From assembly GCF_014654895.1 (NCBI RefSeq), contig NZ_BNBE01000003.1:524501-588500 (forward strand): 64,000 bases of DNA, given 5' to 3'. A model generated the notes under the pieces. It saw only the letters and a list, made by a program, of their open reading frames with translations, had not been told where the DNA came from and did not search any database. Origin of the DNA: Streptomyces filamentosus (GTDB lineage Bacteria > Actinomycetota > Actinomycetes > Streptomycetales > Streptomycetaceae). Positions 8,850 through 17,319 of the stretch are shown here, one piece after another (the stretch's first letter is position 1; each line of letters opens with the position of its first letter). The translations under genes and the position numbers were made by a program.

Positions 8850-10061
8850 ATGAAGACGATCGACGAGCTTCTCGGCGAGGGCGTCGAGGGCAAGCGGGTG
8901 TTCGTCCGCGCCGATCTCAACGTGCCGCTCGACGGCACCACCATCACCGACGACGGCCGCATCCGCGCCGTCGTCCCCACCGTGAAGGCGCTCGCCGACG
9001 CCGGTGCCCGCGTCGTGGTCGCCTCCCACCTGGGCCGCCCCAAGGGCGCCCCGGACCCGGCGTTCTCCCTCGCCCCGGCCGCCGCGCGCCTCGGCGAACT
9101 GCTCGGCGCCGAGGTGGCCTTCGCCACCGACACCGTCGGCGAGTCCGCGCGGGCCACCGTCGCGGGCCTGGCCGACGGCGGGGTCGCCGTCATCGAGAAC
9201 CTGCGCTTCAACGCCGGCGAGACCTCGAAGGACGACGCCGAGCGCGACGCCTTCGCGGACCAGCTGGCCGCCCTCGCCGACCTCTACGTCGGCGACGGCT
9301 TCGGCGCCGTCCACCGCAAGCACGCCTCGGTGTACGACCTCCCGGGCAAGCTGCCGCACGCCGCCGGCTACCTCATCGCCACCGAGGTCGGCGTCCTCAA
9401 GAAGCTCACGGAGGACGTCCGGCGGCCGTACGCGGTCGTCCTCGGCGGCGCCAAGGTCTCCGACAAGCTCGGCGTGATCGACCACCTCCTGGAGAAGGCC
9501 GACCGCATCCTCGTCGGCGGCGGCATGGCCTACACCTTCCTCAAGGCCCAGGGCCACGAGGTCGGCATCTCCCTCCTCCAGGAGGACCAGATCCCGGCCG
9601 TCCAGGGGTACCTGAAGCGGGCCGAGGAGAAGGGCGTGGAGTTCGTCCTCCCCGTCGACGTCCTGGTCTCCACCGAGTTCCCGGACCTCAAGACGAAGGC
9701 CCCGGCGAACCCCGCCACCGTCGCCGCGGACGCCATCCCGGCCGACCAGGAGGGCCTGGACATCGGTCCGGAGACCCGCAAGCTCTACGCCTCGAAGCTC
9801 GCCGACGCGGCCACCGTCTTCTGGAACGGCCCGATGGGCGTCTTCGAGCACCCCGACTACGCCGAGGGCACCCGGGCCGTCGCCCAGGCCCTCGTCGACT
9901 CCCCCGCCTTCACCGTCGTCGGCGGCGGCGACTCCGCCGCCGCGGTCCGCATCCTGGGCTTCGACGAGAAGGCGTTCGGACACATCTCGACCGGTGGCGG
10001 CGCCTCCCTCGAATACCTCGAGGGCAAGCAGCTCCCCGGCCTCGTCGCACTGGAGAAGTGA
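8850..10061 (+). CDS. pgk: Phosphoglycerate kinase
   Basis: Cytosolic PGK, 403 residues, transferring phosphate from 1,3-bisphosphoglycerate to ADP. N-terminal domain motifs include RADLNVPLD and ASHLGRPKG; the nucleotide domain has LGGAKVSDK and the C-terminal VGGGDSAAAV...STGGGASLEYLEGK signature. ATG 8850 follows AAGGAG (8833-8838); an upstream in-frame GTG at 8814 would add residues unlike PGK. The stop codon is followed within 8 nt by tpiA, so the two are co-translated. Confidence 0.98.
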   Translation: MKTIDELLGEGVEGKRVFVRADLNVPLDGTTITDDGRIRAVVPTVKALADAGARVVVASHLGRPKGAPDPAFSLAPAAARLGELLGAEVAFATDTVGESARATVAGLADGGVAVIENLRFNAGETSKDDAERDAFADQLAALADLYVGDGFGAVHRKHASVYDLPGKLPHAAGYLIATEVGVLKKLTEDVRRPYAVVLGGAKVSDKLGVIDHLLEKADRILVGGGMAYTFLKAQGHEVGISLLQEDQIPAVQGYLKRAEEKGVEFVLPVDVLVSTEFPDLKTKAPANPATVAADAIPADQEGLDIGPETRKLYASKLADAATVFWNGPMGVFEHPDYAEGTRAVAQALVDSPAFTVVGGGDSAAAVRILGFDEKAFGHISTGGGASLEYLEGKQLPGLVALEK

Positions 10062-10069
10062 ACACCACC

Positions 10070-10852
10070 ATGAGTGAGACCACCCGCACCCCGCTGATGG
10101 CGGGCAACTGGAAGATGAACCTCAACCACCTGGAGGCCATCGCCCACGTCCAGAAGCTCGCCTTCTCGCTCACCGACAAGGACTACGACGCCTGTGAGGT
10201 CGCCGTCCTCGTCCCCTTCACCGACCTGCGCTCGGTGCAGACCCTGATCGAGGGCGACAAGCTCAAGATCAAGTACGGTGCCCAGGACCTGTCGGCCCAC
10301 GAGTCCGGCGCGTACACCGGCGAGATCTCCGGCGCCATGCTCGCCAAGCTGAACACCGGCTTCGTCGCCGTCGGCCACTCCGAGCGCCGCCAGTACCACG
10401 CCGAGACCGACGAGCTGTGCAACGCCAAGGTGAAGGCCGCCTTCGCCCACGGCATCACGCCGATCCTCTGCGTCGGCGAGGAGCTCGACGTGCGCGAGGC
10501 CGGCAACGCCGTCGCGCACACCCTCGCCCAGGTCGAGGGCGGCCTCAAGGACGTCCCGGCCGAGCAGGCCGAGACGGTCGTGGTCGCGTACGAGCCGGTC
10601 TGGGCCATCGGCACCGGCAAGGTCTGCGGCGCCGCCGACGCCCAGGAGGTCTGCGGGGCGATCCGCGGCAAGCTCGCCGAGCTGTACACCCAGGACGTCG
10701 CCGACAAGATCCGCATCCAGTACGGCGGCTCCGTCAAGAGCGGCAACGTCGCCGAGATCATGGCGCAGCCCGACATCGACGGCGCCCTGGTGGGCGGTGC
10801 CTCGCTGGACGCCGACGAGTTCGTCAAGATCGTCCGGTTCCGCGACCAGTGA
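10070..10852 (+). CDS. tpiA: Triosephosphate isomerase
   Basis: TIM-barrel isomerase interconverting dihydroxyacetone phosphate and glyceraldehyde 3-phosphate; 260 residues. The family start LMAGNWKMN, the catalytic His in GHSERR, the catalytic Glu in AYEPVWAIGTGK, and YGGSVKSGN with GALVGGASL are all present. ATG 10070 gives MSETTRTPLMAGNWKMN. An in-frame GTG at 10058 overlaps the pgk stop and would add four residues, with the GGAG too close to it. It is the third gene of the glycolytic run and is followed by a strong hairpin before secG. Confidence 0.97.
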   Translation: MSETTRTPLMAGNWKMNLNHLEAIAHVQKLAFSLTDKDYDACEVAVLVPFTDLRSVQTLIEGDKLKIKYGAQDLSAHESGAYTGEISGAMLAKLNTGFVAVGHSERRQYHAETDELCNAKVKAAFAHGITPILCVGEELDVREAGNAVAHTLAQVEGGLKDVPAEQAETVVVAYEPVWAIGTGKVCGAADAQEVCGAIRGKLAELYTQDVADKIRIQYGGSVKSGNVAEIMAQPDIDGALVGGASLDADEFVKIVRFRDQ

Positions 10853-10889
10853 TGATGTAGAGCGGCGGAGGTGATCCGTCGTACCCTTG

Positions 10890-10917
10890 CGGGGGTCGGG
10901 CCGGCGCCCGGCCCCCG
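10890..10917 (+). terminator. Hairpin terminator after tpiA
   Basis: A 12-bp stem (10890-10901 with 10906-10917, one G-U pair) and a tetraloop, placed between tpiA and secG. Confidence 0.75.
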
Positions 10918-10951
10918 TCCCTTATCAAGCTCCGAGGAAGTTGGTCCAGCC

Positions 10952-11188
10952 GTGGTTATGGGGTTCTCGATCGCCCTGATCGTCTTCAGCGCGCTGCTGA
11001 TGCTGCTGGTGCTGATGCACAAGGGCAAGGGAGGCGGTCTCTCCGACATGTTCGGTGGCGGCATGCAGTCCTCCGTCGGCGGCTCCTCGGTCGCCGAGCG
11101 CAACCTCGACCGGATCACCGTCGTGGTCGGGCTGCTCTGGTTCGCCTGCATTGTGGTACTTGGTCTGCTCATGAAGCTGGACGGGTAA
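10952..11188 (+). CDS. secG: SecG preprotein translocase subunit
   Basis: Small inner-membrane SecG, 78 residues, part of the SecYEG channel. Two hydrophobic helices (FSIALIVFSALLMLLVLM and VVVGLLWFACIVVLGLLM) flank the conserved loop HKGKGGGLSDMFGGG. I chose GTG 10952 because GAGGAAG (10934-10940) precedes it at 11 nt. A longer frame from 10871 would run through the terminator hairpin and adds a non-conserved, proline-rich tail. It lies between tpiA and rbpA, a position kept in mycobacteria. Confidence 0.93.
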   Translation: MVMGFSIALIVFSALLMLLVLMHKGKGGGLSDMFGGGMQSSVGGSSVAERNLDRITVVVGLLWFACIVVLGLLMKLDG

Positions 11189-11198
11189 CTCCGCACAC

Positions 11199-11226
11199 TG
11201 GACGCGCGTTGGGCCTTCCGTAGACT
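11199..11226 (+). promoter_or_regulatory. Candidate housekeeping promoter for rbpA
   Basis: TGGACG (11199-11204, 4 of 6 to TTGACA), a 16-nt spacer and TAGACT (11221-11226, TAnnnT) predict a start about 32 nt before the GTG of rbpA. I found no clear sigma-R (GGAAT/GTT) pair here. Confidence 0.5.
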
Positions 11227-11265
11227 GGGGCATCTTCGAGCACCATCACGCAGGGAGTTACGACC

Positions 11266-11601
11266 GTGGCAAGTGGCAACGCGATCCGGGGAAGCCGGGT
11301 CGGAGCGGGGCCGATGGGGGAGGCCGAGCGGGGCGAGTCGGCGCCGCGCCTCCGCATCTCCTTCTGGTGCTCGAACGGGCACGAGACCCAGCCGAGTTTC
11401 GCGAGCGACGCGCAGGTCCCGGACACCTGGGACTGCCCCCGCTGCGGATTCCCGGCCGGCCAGGACCGGGACAACCCGCCGGACCCGCCCCGCACCGAGC
11501 CGTACAAGACCCACCTCGCGTACGTGCGCGAGCGCCGCAGCGACGCGGACGGCGAGGCGATCCTCGCCGAGGCGCTCGCCAAGCTGCGGGGCGAGATCTG
11601 A
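11266..11601 (+). CDS. rbpA: RNA polymerase-binding protein RbpA
   Basis: RbpA, 111 residues, an actinobacterial essential or near-essential factor that binds the principal sigma factor and stabilises the open promoter complex. It has a flexible basic N terminus, a small beta-barrel core with cysteines C35, C57 and C60 (FWCSNGH, WDCPRCGF) able to bind zinc as in the S. coelicolor protein, and a C-terminal sigma-interaction region (PYKTHLAYVRERRS). The GTG start follows CAGGGAG. It is monocistronic as read, with a promoter in front and a hairpin behind. Confidence 0.96.
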   Translation: MASGNAIRGSRVGAGPMGEAERGESAPRLRISFWCSNGHETQPSFASDAQVPDTWDCPRCGFPAGQDRDNPPDPPRTEPYKTHLAYVRERRSDADGEAILAEALAKLRGEI

Positions 11602-11622
11602 ACAGCCGCTGAACGACCCACC

Positions 11623-11663
11623 AAGGGCCTTGCCCGCGAACCAGGTTCGCGGACGGGGCCCTT
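11623..11663 (+). terminator. Hairpin terminator after rbpA
   Basis: The outer stem AAGGGCC/GGCCCTT (11623-11629 with 11657-11663) encloses an inner CGCGAA/TTCGCG stem, 22 nt after the rbpA stop. Confidence 0.8.
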
Positions 11664-11755
11664 CGTCGTGTCCGGCTCCGGTGGCGCGGAACAACCCGCC
11701 CGATCAATTAGGTTTGAGGAGCAGCGGGGCAGAAACGTACGAGAAGAAGTGGGCG

Positions 11756-13420
11756 ATGTCCGAAATGACCACTGAAGGACGCATCAGGCTCAACCGGCTG
11801 CCCGAGTGGGCGGCCCTCGGCAAGCACCGGGAGCAGCTGGGCGACACCCACCTGCGCGAGCTGTTCGCGGCCGACCCCGAGCGGGGCACCCGCTACACCC
11901 TGCGGGTCGGCGACCTCCACCTGGACCACTCCAAGCACCTCGTCACCGACGAGACCCTGGCGCTCCTGCGCGAGCTGGCCGCCGCCACCGACGTCGCCGG
12001 ACTGCGCGACGCCATGTTCCGCGGCGAGAAGATCAACACCACCGAGGACCGGGCCGTCCTCCACATCGCGCTGCGCGCCCCCCGGGACGCCGTGATCGAG
12101 GTCGACGGCGAGAACGTCGTCCCCAAGGTCCACGCCGTCCTCGACAAGATGGCCGCCTTCGCCGACCGGGTCCGCGCCGGCGAGTGGACCGGCCACACCG
12201 GCAAGGCCATCAAGAACGTCGTCAACATCGGCATCGGCGGCTCCGACCTCGGCCCCGCCATGGCCTACGAGGTCCTGCGCTCCTTCACCCGGCGCGACCT
12301 GACGTTCCGTTTCGTCTCCAACGTCGACGGCGCCGACCTCCACGAGGCCGTCCGCGACCTCGACCCCGCCGAGACCCTCTTCGTCGTCGCCTCGAAGACC
12401 TTCACCACCATCGAGACGGTCACCAACGCCACCTCCGCCCGCGACTGGCTCCTCGCCGGCCTCGGCGCCGGCCAGGAGGCCGTGGCCAAGCACTTCGTCG
12501 CCCTGTCGACCAACGCCGAGAAGGTCGCGGAGTTCGGCATCGACACCGACAACATGTTCGAGTTCTGGGACTGGGTCGGCGGCCGCTACTCCTACGACTC
12601 CGCCATCGGCCTCTCGCTGATGATCGCCATCGGCCCGGACCACTTCCGCGAGATGCTCGACGGCTTCCACCTCGTCGACGAGCACTTCCGCACCGCCCCG
12701 CCGGAGGAGAACGCCCCGCTGCTCCTCGGCCTCCTCGGCGTCTGGTACGGCGCCTTCTTCGACGCCCAGTCGCACGCCGTCCTGCCGTACTCCCACTACC
12801 TGTCCAAGTTCACCGCCTACCTCCAGCAGCTCGACATGGAGTCCAACGGCAAGTCCGTGGACCGCCAGGGCGAGCCGGTCGACTGGCAGACCGGCCCGGT
12901 CGTCTGGGGCACCCCCGGCACCAACGGGCAGCACGCCTACTACCAGTTGATCCACCAGGGCACCAAGGTCATCCCCGCCGACTTCATCGGCTTCGCCCGC
13001 CCGGTCGCCGACCTGACGCCCGGCCTGGTCGCCCAGCACGACCTGCTGATGGCCAACTTCTTCGCCCAGACCCAGGCCCTCGCCTTCGGCAAGACACCCG
13101 AGGAGGTACGGGCCGAGGGCGTGCCGGAGGAGCTCGTCCCGCACAAGACCTTCCGGGGCAACCACCCCACCACCACCCTCCTCGCCGACGCCCTCACCCC
13201 CTCGGTGCTCGGCCAGCTGGTGGCGCTCTACGAGCACAAGGTCTTCGTCCAGGGCGCCGTCTGGAACATCGACTCCTTCGACCAGTGGGGCGTCGAGCTC
13301 GGCAAGGTCCTCGCCAAGCGGATCGAGCCCGTCCTGACCGGCGACGGCGACACCGACGGCCTCGACAGCTCCACCGCCGCCCTCGTCACCGCCTACCGCG
13401 CCCTGCGCGGCCGGAGCTGA
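11756..13420 (+). CDS. pgi: Glucose-6-phosphate isomerase
   Basis: PGI of 554 residues, interconverting glucose 6-phosphate and fructose 6-phosphate; it joins glycolysis to the pentose-phosphate operon encoded next door. The SIS-fold core is visible: NIGIGGSDLGPAMAYE, VASKTFTTIETVTNA, the GGRYSYDSAIGLS region and GTKVIPADFIGF, with the C-terminal IDSFDQWGVELGK. ATG 11756 is taken as start; ATG 11765 is an equally plausible start three codons on. The upstream frame is open far into rbpA in another phase and is not coding. It is followed by two PH-domain genes after 3 nt. Confidence 0.96.
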   Translation: MSEMTTEGRIRLNRLPEWAALGKHREQLGDTHLRELFAADPERGTRYTLRVGDLHLDHSKHLVTDETLALLRELAAATDVAGLRDAMFRGEKINTTEDRAVLHIALRAPRDAVIEVDGENVVPKVHAVLDKMAAFADRVRAGEWTGHTGKAIKNVVNIGIGGSDLGPAMAYEVLRSFTRRDLTFRFVSNVDGADLHEAVRDLDPAETLFVVASKTFTTIETVTNATSARDWLLAGLGAGQEAVAKHFVALSTNAEKVAEFGIDTDNMFEFWDWVGGRYSYDSAIGLSLMIAIGPDHFREMLDGFHLVDEHFRTAPPEENAPLLLGLLGVWYGAFFDAQSHAVLPYSHYLSKFTAYLQQLDMESNGKSVDRQGEPVDWQTGPVVWGTPGTNGQHAYYQLIHQGTKVIPADFIGFARPVADLTPGLVAQHDLLMANFFAQTQALAFGKTPEEVRAEGVPEELVPHKTFRGNHPTTTLLADALTPSVLGQLVALYEHKVFVQGAVWNIDSFDQWGVELGKVLAKRIEPVLTGDGDTDGLDSSTAALVTAYRALRGRS

Positions 13421-13423
13421 CCG

Positions 13424-13924
13424 ATGGCGGGGGAGAACGCGGTGCGGCTGCGGCCGCCGGAGAACGCCGTGGACCGCCGGGCGGTCGGCTGGTGGCGCAC
13501 CCAGTGCCTCCTGGCCACCGCCGTCCCGGTGACGGTCCTCGGCGTCCTCGGCGCCCTGATCGCACCGGCCCGGTTCTGGCTGCTGCTGCCGGCCGCCGTG
13601 CTGGCCGCGGCCGGACTGGCCTGCACCGCGTTCTTCCCCGCCTGGTGGTACCGGGTGCACCGCTGGGAGGTCACCGACGAGGCCGTGTACGTCCGCACGG
13701 GCGCCCTGTGGCAGGAGTCGCGGATCGCCCCCATGTCCCGGATCCAGACCGTGGACACCGTACGCGGCCCGCTGGAGCAGCTCTTCCGGCTGGCCACCGT
13801 CACCGTGACCACCGCCTCCTCCAAGGGCGCGCTCCGGGTCGAGGGCCTCGACCACGAACTCGCCGCGGACCTCGCCGAACGGCTCACCGCGCTCACCCGG
13901 GCCACCCCCGGGGACGCCACGTGA
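13424..13924 (+). CDS. PH domain-containing membrane protein (YdbS-like)
   Basis: A 166-residue protein with two N-terminal membrane segments (about 25-45 and 48-68), then a bacterial PH (bPH2, YdbS-type) domain with the signature RWEVTDEAVYVRTGALWQES and IQTVDTVRGPLEQLFRLATVTV. The function is unknown. YdbS/YdbT in Bacillus subtilis help resist certain membrane-active compounds. It starts 3 nt after pgi and overlaps the next PH-domain gene by 4 nt, so the three are cotranscribed. The pairing of a short and a long PH protein is the usual ydbS-ydbT arrangement. Confidence 0.85.
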   Translation: MAGENAVRLRPPENAVDRRAVGWWRTQCLLATAVPVTVLGVLGALIAPARFWLLLPAAVLAAAGLACTAFFPAWWYRVHRWEVTDEAVYVRTGALWQESRIAPMSRIQTVDTVRGPLEQLFRLATVTVTTASSKGALRVEGLDHELAADLAERLTALTRATPGDAT

Positions 13925-15456
13925 CCGGCGGGCCCGAGGGGGAGTGGCGGCGGCTCGACCCGCGCACCCTGCTCGTCACCGCCGCCGTCCTCTGCGGCGT
14001 CGCCGCGGGCGCCGGCGTGCCCGTCGCCGCCGGACTCTCCGGCGGCCGGCCGCTGTGGCAGGCCGTCGGCTGGGTCCTCGCCGGCGCCGCCCTCCTCGTC
14101 GCCTGCGGCACGGCCGCCGACTGGATCCGCTGCCGCCGCACCCGCTATCTGATCGGCCCCGAGCGGATCGACCTCCACACCGGCCTGCTGCTCCTCAAGC
14201 ACCGCTCCCTGGCCCGCGACCGGATCCGCAGCGTCGACCTCACCGCCAACCCGCTCCAGCGGCTCCTCGGCCTCACCAAGGTCCGCATCGGCACCGGAGA
14301 GTCCACCGGCGGCGGCGAGTCCACCCTCGAACTCGAACTCGTCACCCGTGCCGAGGGCGAACGGCTCCGCCGCGAACTCCTCGCCCGCCCCGCCGCGTCC
14401 GGCACCGACCCCGCCCACGACGGCACCCTCGCCGTCCTCGACCCCCGCTGGATCCGCTACGCCCCCGTCTCCTTCGTCGCCCCCGCCCTCGGCGGCGCGG
14501 CGGCCGGGGCCGTCATGCAGGTCAGCGAGTGGTTCGGCGCCCAGGCCGAGGTCATCGACTGGATAGGGGACCGCTTCGAGACGGTCTCGCTGCCCTGGAT
14601 GATCGCCGACCTGGTCCTCCTCGCCACCCTCGCCGGCGCCGTCGGCGCCCTCGGCCTCTGGGTCGAGATGTGGTGGAACTTCCGGCTGGAACGCGAACCC
14701 GGCGGCACCCTGCGGGTCCGCCGCGGTCTCCTCACCAGCCGCTCCGTCACCCTGGAGGAGCGCCGGCTGCGCGGCGTCGAGCGGGTCGAGCCCCTCGGCG
14801 TCCGGCTCTTCGGCGCCGCCCGCCTCGACGCCGTCGCCACCGGCCTCACCGAGGACGACGACGAGAAGCACACCGACCTCAAGGCGCTCCTGCCGGCCGC
14901 GCCCCGGGCCGTCGCCGACCGGGTCGCCGCCGAGGTGCTGGGCGAGACCGCGTCGCCCACCTCCGCCCCGCTCGCCGCCCACCCGCGCGCCGCCCGCGGC
15001 CGCAGGCTCCGGCGGGCCCTCGCCGCCGTGCTGCTCCCCGCCGCCGTCCTCGCCGCCCTCGGGGCGCTCCTCACCCCGGTGCTGCTGTACGTGGCGGCCG
15101 GCTGGACCGCGGTCCTCGTCCCGCTCGCGGTGGCCCTCGCCCTCGACGCGTACCGCTCCCTCGGGCACGCCCTCAGCGGTGGCCACCTGGTGACCCGCTC
15201 GGGCACCGTCCGGCGCTCCACGGTCGCCCTCCGGCGGACCGGCATCATCGGCTGGACGGTCAAGCAGTCGTACTTCCAGCGGCGCGCCGGACTCCTCACC
15301 CTGACCGCCACCACGGCCGCCGGAGAGGGTGCCTACGACGTCCTGGACGCGGGGGAGGCCCAGGGCCTCGGCCTCGCCGACCGGGCCGTACCGGGGCTGC
15401 TCGCGCCCTTCCTCGTACCGGCGGAAACGCCGGAGGCCCGGCCCACCTCACGGTGA
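13921..15456 (+). CDS. PH domain-containing membrane protein (YdbT-like)
   Basis: A 511-residue partner of the preceding gene. It has several membrane segments (N-terminal pair, a pair around residues 180-250, another pair around 365-410) and repeated bPH2 modules (RTRYLIGPERIDLHTGLLLLK, GTLRVRRGLLTSRSVTLEERR, GGHLVTRSGTVRRSTVAL). The GTG start overlaps the previous stop (GTGA). It is probably a membrane scaffold or stress protein acting as a complex with its neighbour; the substrate is unknown. Its stop codon lies in the loop of a bidirectional terminator shared with pgl. Confidence 0.85.
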   Translation: MTGGPEGEWRRLDPRTLLVTAAVLCGVAAGAGVPVAAGLSGGRPLWQAVGWVLAGAALLVACGTAADWIRCRRTRYLIGPERIDLHTGLLLLKHRSLARDRIRSVDLTANPLQRLLGLTKVRIGTGESTGGGESTLELELVTRAEGERLRRELLARPAASGTDPAHDGTLAVLDPRWIRYAPVSFVAPALGGAAAGAVMQVSEWFGAQAEVIDWIGDRFETVSLPWMIADLVLLATLAGAVGALGLWVEMWWNFRLEREPGGTLRVRRGLLTSRSVTLEERRLRGVERVEPLGVRLFGAARLDAVATGLTEDDDEKHTDLKALLPAAPRAVADRVAAEVLGETASPTSAPLAAHPRAARGRRLRRALAAVLLPAAVLAALGALLTPVLLYVAAGWTAVLVPLAVALALDAYRSLGHALSGGHLVTRSGTVRRSTVALRRTGIIGWTVKQSYFQRRAGLLTLTATTAAGEGAYDVLDAGEAQGLGLADRAVPGLLAPFLVPAETPEARPTSR

Positions 15457-15468
15457 ACCGGGCCTCCG
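15431..15468. terminator. Bidirectional terminator between ydbT-like gene and pgl
   Basis: A perfect 11-bp stem, CGGAGGCCCGG (15431-15441) with 15458-15468, around a 16-nt loop. It serves convergent transcripts from both sides. Confidence 0.8.
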
Positions 15469-15481
15469 TACGGGCTCCGCG

Positions 15482-16243
15482 CTAGCGCTGCCGCGCCAGC
15501 TCCGAGGCCGCCGCCTCGTCCATCAGCCACAGCGTGCGCTCGCGGCCGCGGGCGCCGGACGCGGGCACCCGCGCCTCGTCCGCTTCGCCGGAGAGCGCGA
15601 GGGCCGCGGCCTTCGCCTTGTCCTCGCCGGCCGCCAGCAGCCAGACCTCCCGGGCCGCCCGGATCGCCGGGAGGGTCAGGGAGATCCGGGTCGGCGGAGG
15701 CTTGGGCGCGCCGTGCACCCCGACCACCGTCCGCGCGGTCTCCCGGACCGCCGGGAGCTCCGGGAAGAGCGAGGCCACGTGGGTGTCCGGGCCGACGCCC
15801 AGCATCAGCACGTCGAAGGCCGGCACCTCGGCGCCGGGGCCGGCCGCCGCGGCCAGCTCGGCCGCGTAGGCCGCCGCGGCGGCGTCGGCGTCGTCCCCGT
15901 GCGGGCCGTCCGAGGCCGGCACGGCGTGCACCCGGGCCGGGTCCAGCGGGACCCGGTCGAGCAGTGCCTCGCGGGCCTGGGTGACGTTCCGCTCGGGGTC
16001 GCCCCCGGGCAGGAAGCGCTCGTCGCCCCACCACAGGTCGAGCCGCGACCAGTCGATCGCGTCCCGGGCGGGAGCGGCGGCGAGCGCGGCCAGCAGGCCG
16101 TTGCCGTTGCGGCCGCCGGTCAGCACGACCGAGGCGGTGCCCCGGGCGGCCTGCGCGTCCACCACGGCGGTGATCAGCCGGGCCGCGGCGGCCTCGGCCA
16201 TCAGCTCCTTGGACCGGTGGACCACCAGCTGCGGAGTCTTCAC
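15482..16243 (-). CDS. pgl: 6-phosphogluconolactonase (Pgl/DevB)
   Basis: Hydrolyses 6-phosphogluconolactone to 6-phosphogluconate, the second step of the oxidative pentose-phosphate pathway; 253 residues. Family motifs include VLTGGRNGNGL, WWGDERFLPGGDPERN, DVLMLGVGPDTHVASLFP, RISLTLPAI and WLLAAGEDKA. The start GTG (complement of 16241-16243) overlaps the opcA stop by 4 nt; no larger start makes sense because the upstream frame is opcA in another phase. It is the last gene of the tkt-tal-zwf-opcA-pgl operon. Confidence 0.96.
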   Translation of the reverse strand: MKTPQLVVHRSKELMAEAAAARLITAVVDAQAARGTASVVLTGGRNGNGLLAALAAAPARDAIDWSRLDLWWGDERFLPGGDPERNVTQAREALLDRVPLDPARVHAVPASDGPHGDDADAAAAAYAAELAAAAGPGAEVPAFDVLMLGVGPDTHVASLFPELPAVRETARTVVGVHGAPKPPPTRISLTLPAIRAAREVWLLAAGEDKAKAAALALSGEADEARVPASGARGRERTLWLMDEAAASELARQR

Positions 16244-17319
16244 TTGGCCGCCGCCTTCTTCGCCGGGGCCTTCTTGGCCGGAGCCTTCTTCCCGGGCTCC
16301 GCCGAGGGCTCCTCGGGGGACTCCGCCGGGGCGGCGTCCGCGGCCGTGACGTCCGGGGCGGGGTCGACCGGCGCGGGGGCGACCGTGGCCGCCTCCTCGT
16401 CGAGCCGCTCCAGACCGAACCGCAGCGCCGCCGCGTAGGTGTCGTCCGGGTCGAGCCGGCGCAGCTCCTCCGCGATCAGCTCGGAGGTCTCGCGCCGCTT
16501 GAGCGCCACCGCGCGGTGCGGCTGGCCCTCTATGGAGAGGGTCGCGAGCGAGCCGTCCGGCCGGTCGAGCACGATCGGCCCGGCGCTGGTCTCCAGGCGC
16601 ACGGAGGTCAGGCCGGGGCCCGCCGAGCGGGACCGGCGCACCGGCACCTTCAGCCGCTCGGCCAGCCACATCGCGAGCAGCTCCACGCTCGGGTTGAACT
16701 CCTCGCCCTCCACGTCGGCCGAGGTCACCGTGCAGTGGACCTGGTCGAGCGCGGCGGCCAGCATCGAGCGCCACGGCGTGATCCGGGTCCACGACAGGTC
16801 CGTGTCGCCCGGGGTGTAGGTGTCCGCGCGCGCGGTCAGCTCCTCGATGGGCTGCTCGGCGGCGTACGTGTCGGTCACCCGGCGCTGGGCCAGGGCGCCC
16901 AGCGGGTCGTTCGCCGGGTCGGTCGGCGCGTTCACCGGCCACCAGACGACGACGGGGGCGTCCGGGAGGAGCAGCGGCAGCACCACCGACTGGGCCTGGT
17001 CGACGACCTCGCCGTACAGCCGGAGGACGACCGTCTCCCCGGAACCGGCGTCGGCGCCGAGGCGGACCTCGGCGTCGAGCCGGGTGTTGGCCCGGTCCCG
17101 CGGCGAGCGCGAGACCCGCTTGATCACCACGAGGGTCCGCGAGGGGTGCTCGCGGGACGCCTCGTTGGCCGCCTTCAGCGCGTCGTAGGCGTTCTCCTCG
17201 TCGGTGACGATGACGAGGGTGAGCACCATGCCGACGGCCGGGGTGCCGATCGCCCGCCGCCCGAGCACCAGCGCCTTGTTGATCTTGGAGGACGTGGTGT
17301 CCGTCAGGTCGGTCTTCAT
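16240..17319 (-). CDS. opcA: Glucose-6-phosphate dehydrogenase assembly protein OpcA
   Basis: OpcA, 359 residues, a redox-linked activator or assembly factor of glucose-6-phosphate dehydrogenase, known from cyanobacteria and Actinobacteria. Conserved features include RTLVVIKRV, LPDAPVVVWWP, DLSWTRITPWR and LRLEAEELRRL-type C-terminal helices. The last 17 or so residues are a repetitive lysine/alanine tail (KKAPAKKAPAKKAAAK) preceded by an acidic/proline linker, unlike the folded body and reminiscent of histone-H1-like or HU tails. It overlaps zwf by 4 nt upstream (ATGA) and pgl by 4 nt downstream (GTGA), so stoichiometric co-translation with zwf is likely. Confidence 0.95.
   Translation of the reverse strand: MKTDLTDTTSSKINKALVLGRRAIGTPAVGMVLTLVIVTDEENAYDALKAANEASREHPSRTLVVIKRVSRSPRDRANTRLDAEVRLGADAGSGETVVLRLYGEVVDQAQSVVLPLLLPDAPVVVWWPVNAPTDPANDPLGALAQRRVTDTYAAEQPIEELTARADTYTPGDTDLSWTRITPWRSMLAAALDQVHCTVTSADVEGEEFNPSVELLAMWLAERLKVPVRRSRSAGPGLTSVRLETSAGPIVLDRPDGSLATLSIEGQPHRAVALKRRETSELIAEELRRLDPDDTYAAALRFGLERLDEEAATVAPAPVDPAPDVTAADAAPAESPEEPSAEPGKKAPAKKAPAKKAAAK

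Noticed and set aside
11161..11265. A sigma-R promoter for rbpA
   Set aside because: I found no GGAAT/GTT pair at the proper spacing. A housekeeping-type pair fits better.
11273..11755. An upstream extension of the pgi frame into rbpA
   Set aside because: The extension is Arg/Ser/Pro-rich and out of phase with rbpA. The PGI family start fits ATG 11756.
11806..13920. A long frame ahead of the YdbT-like gene, opposite in phase to pgi
   Set aside because: It is Arg/Pro/Gly-rich noise in the wrong phase of pgi. The real gene begins at GTG 13921.
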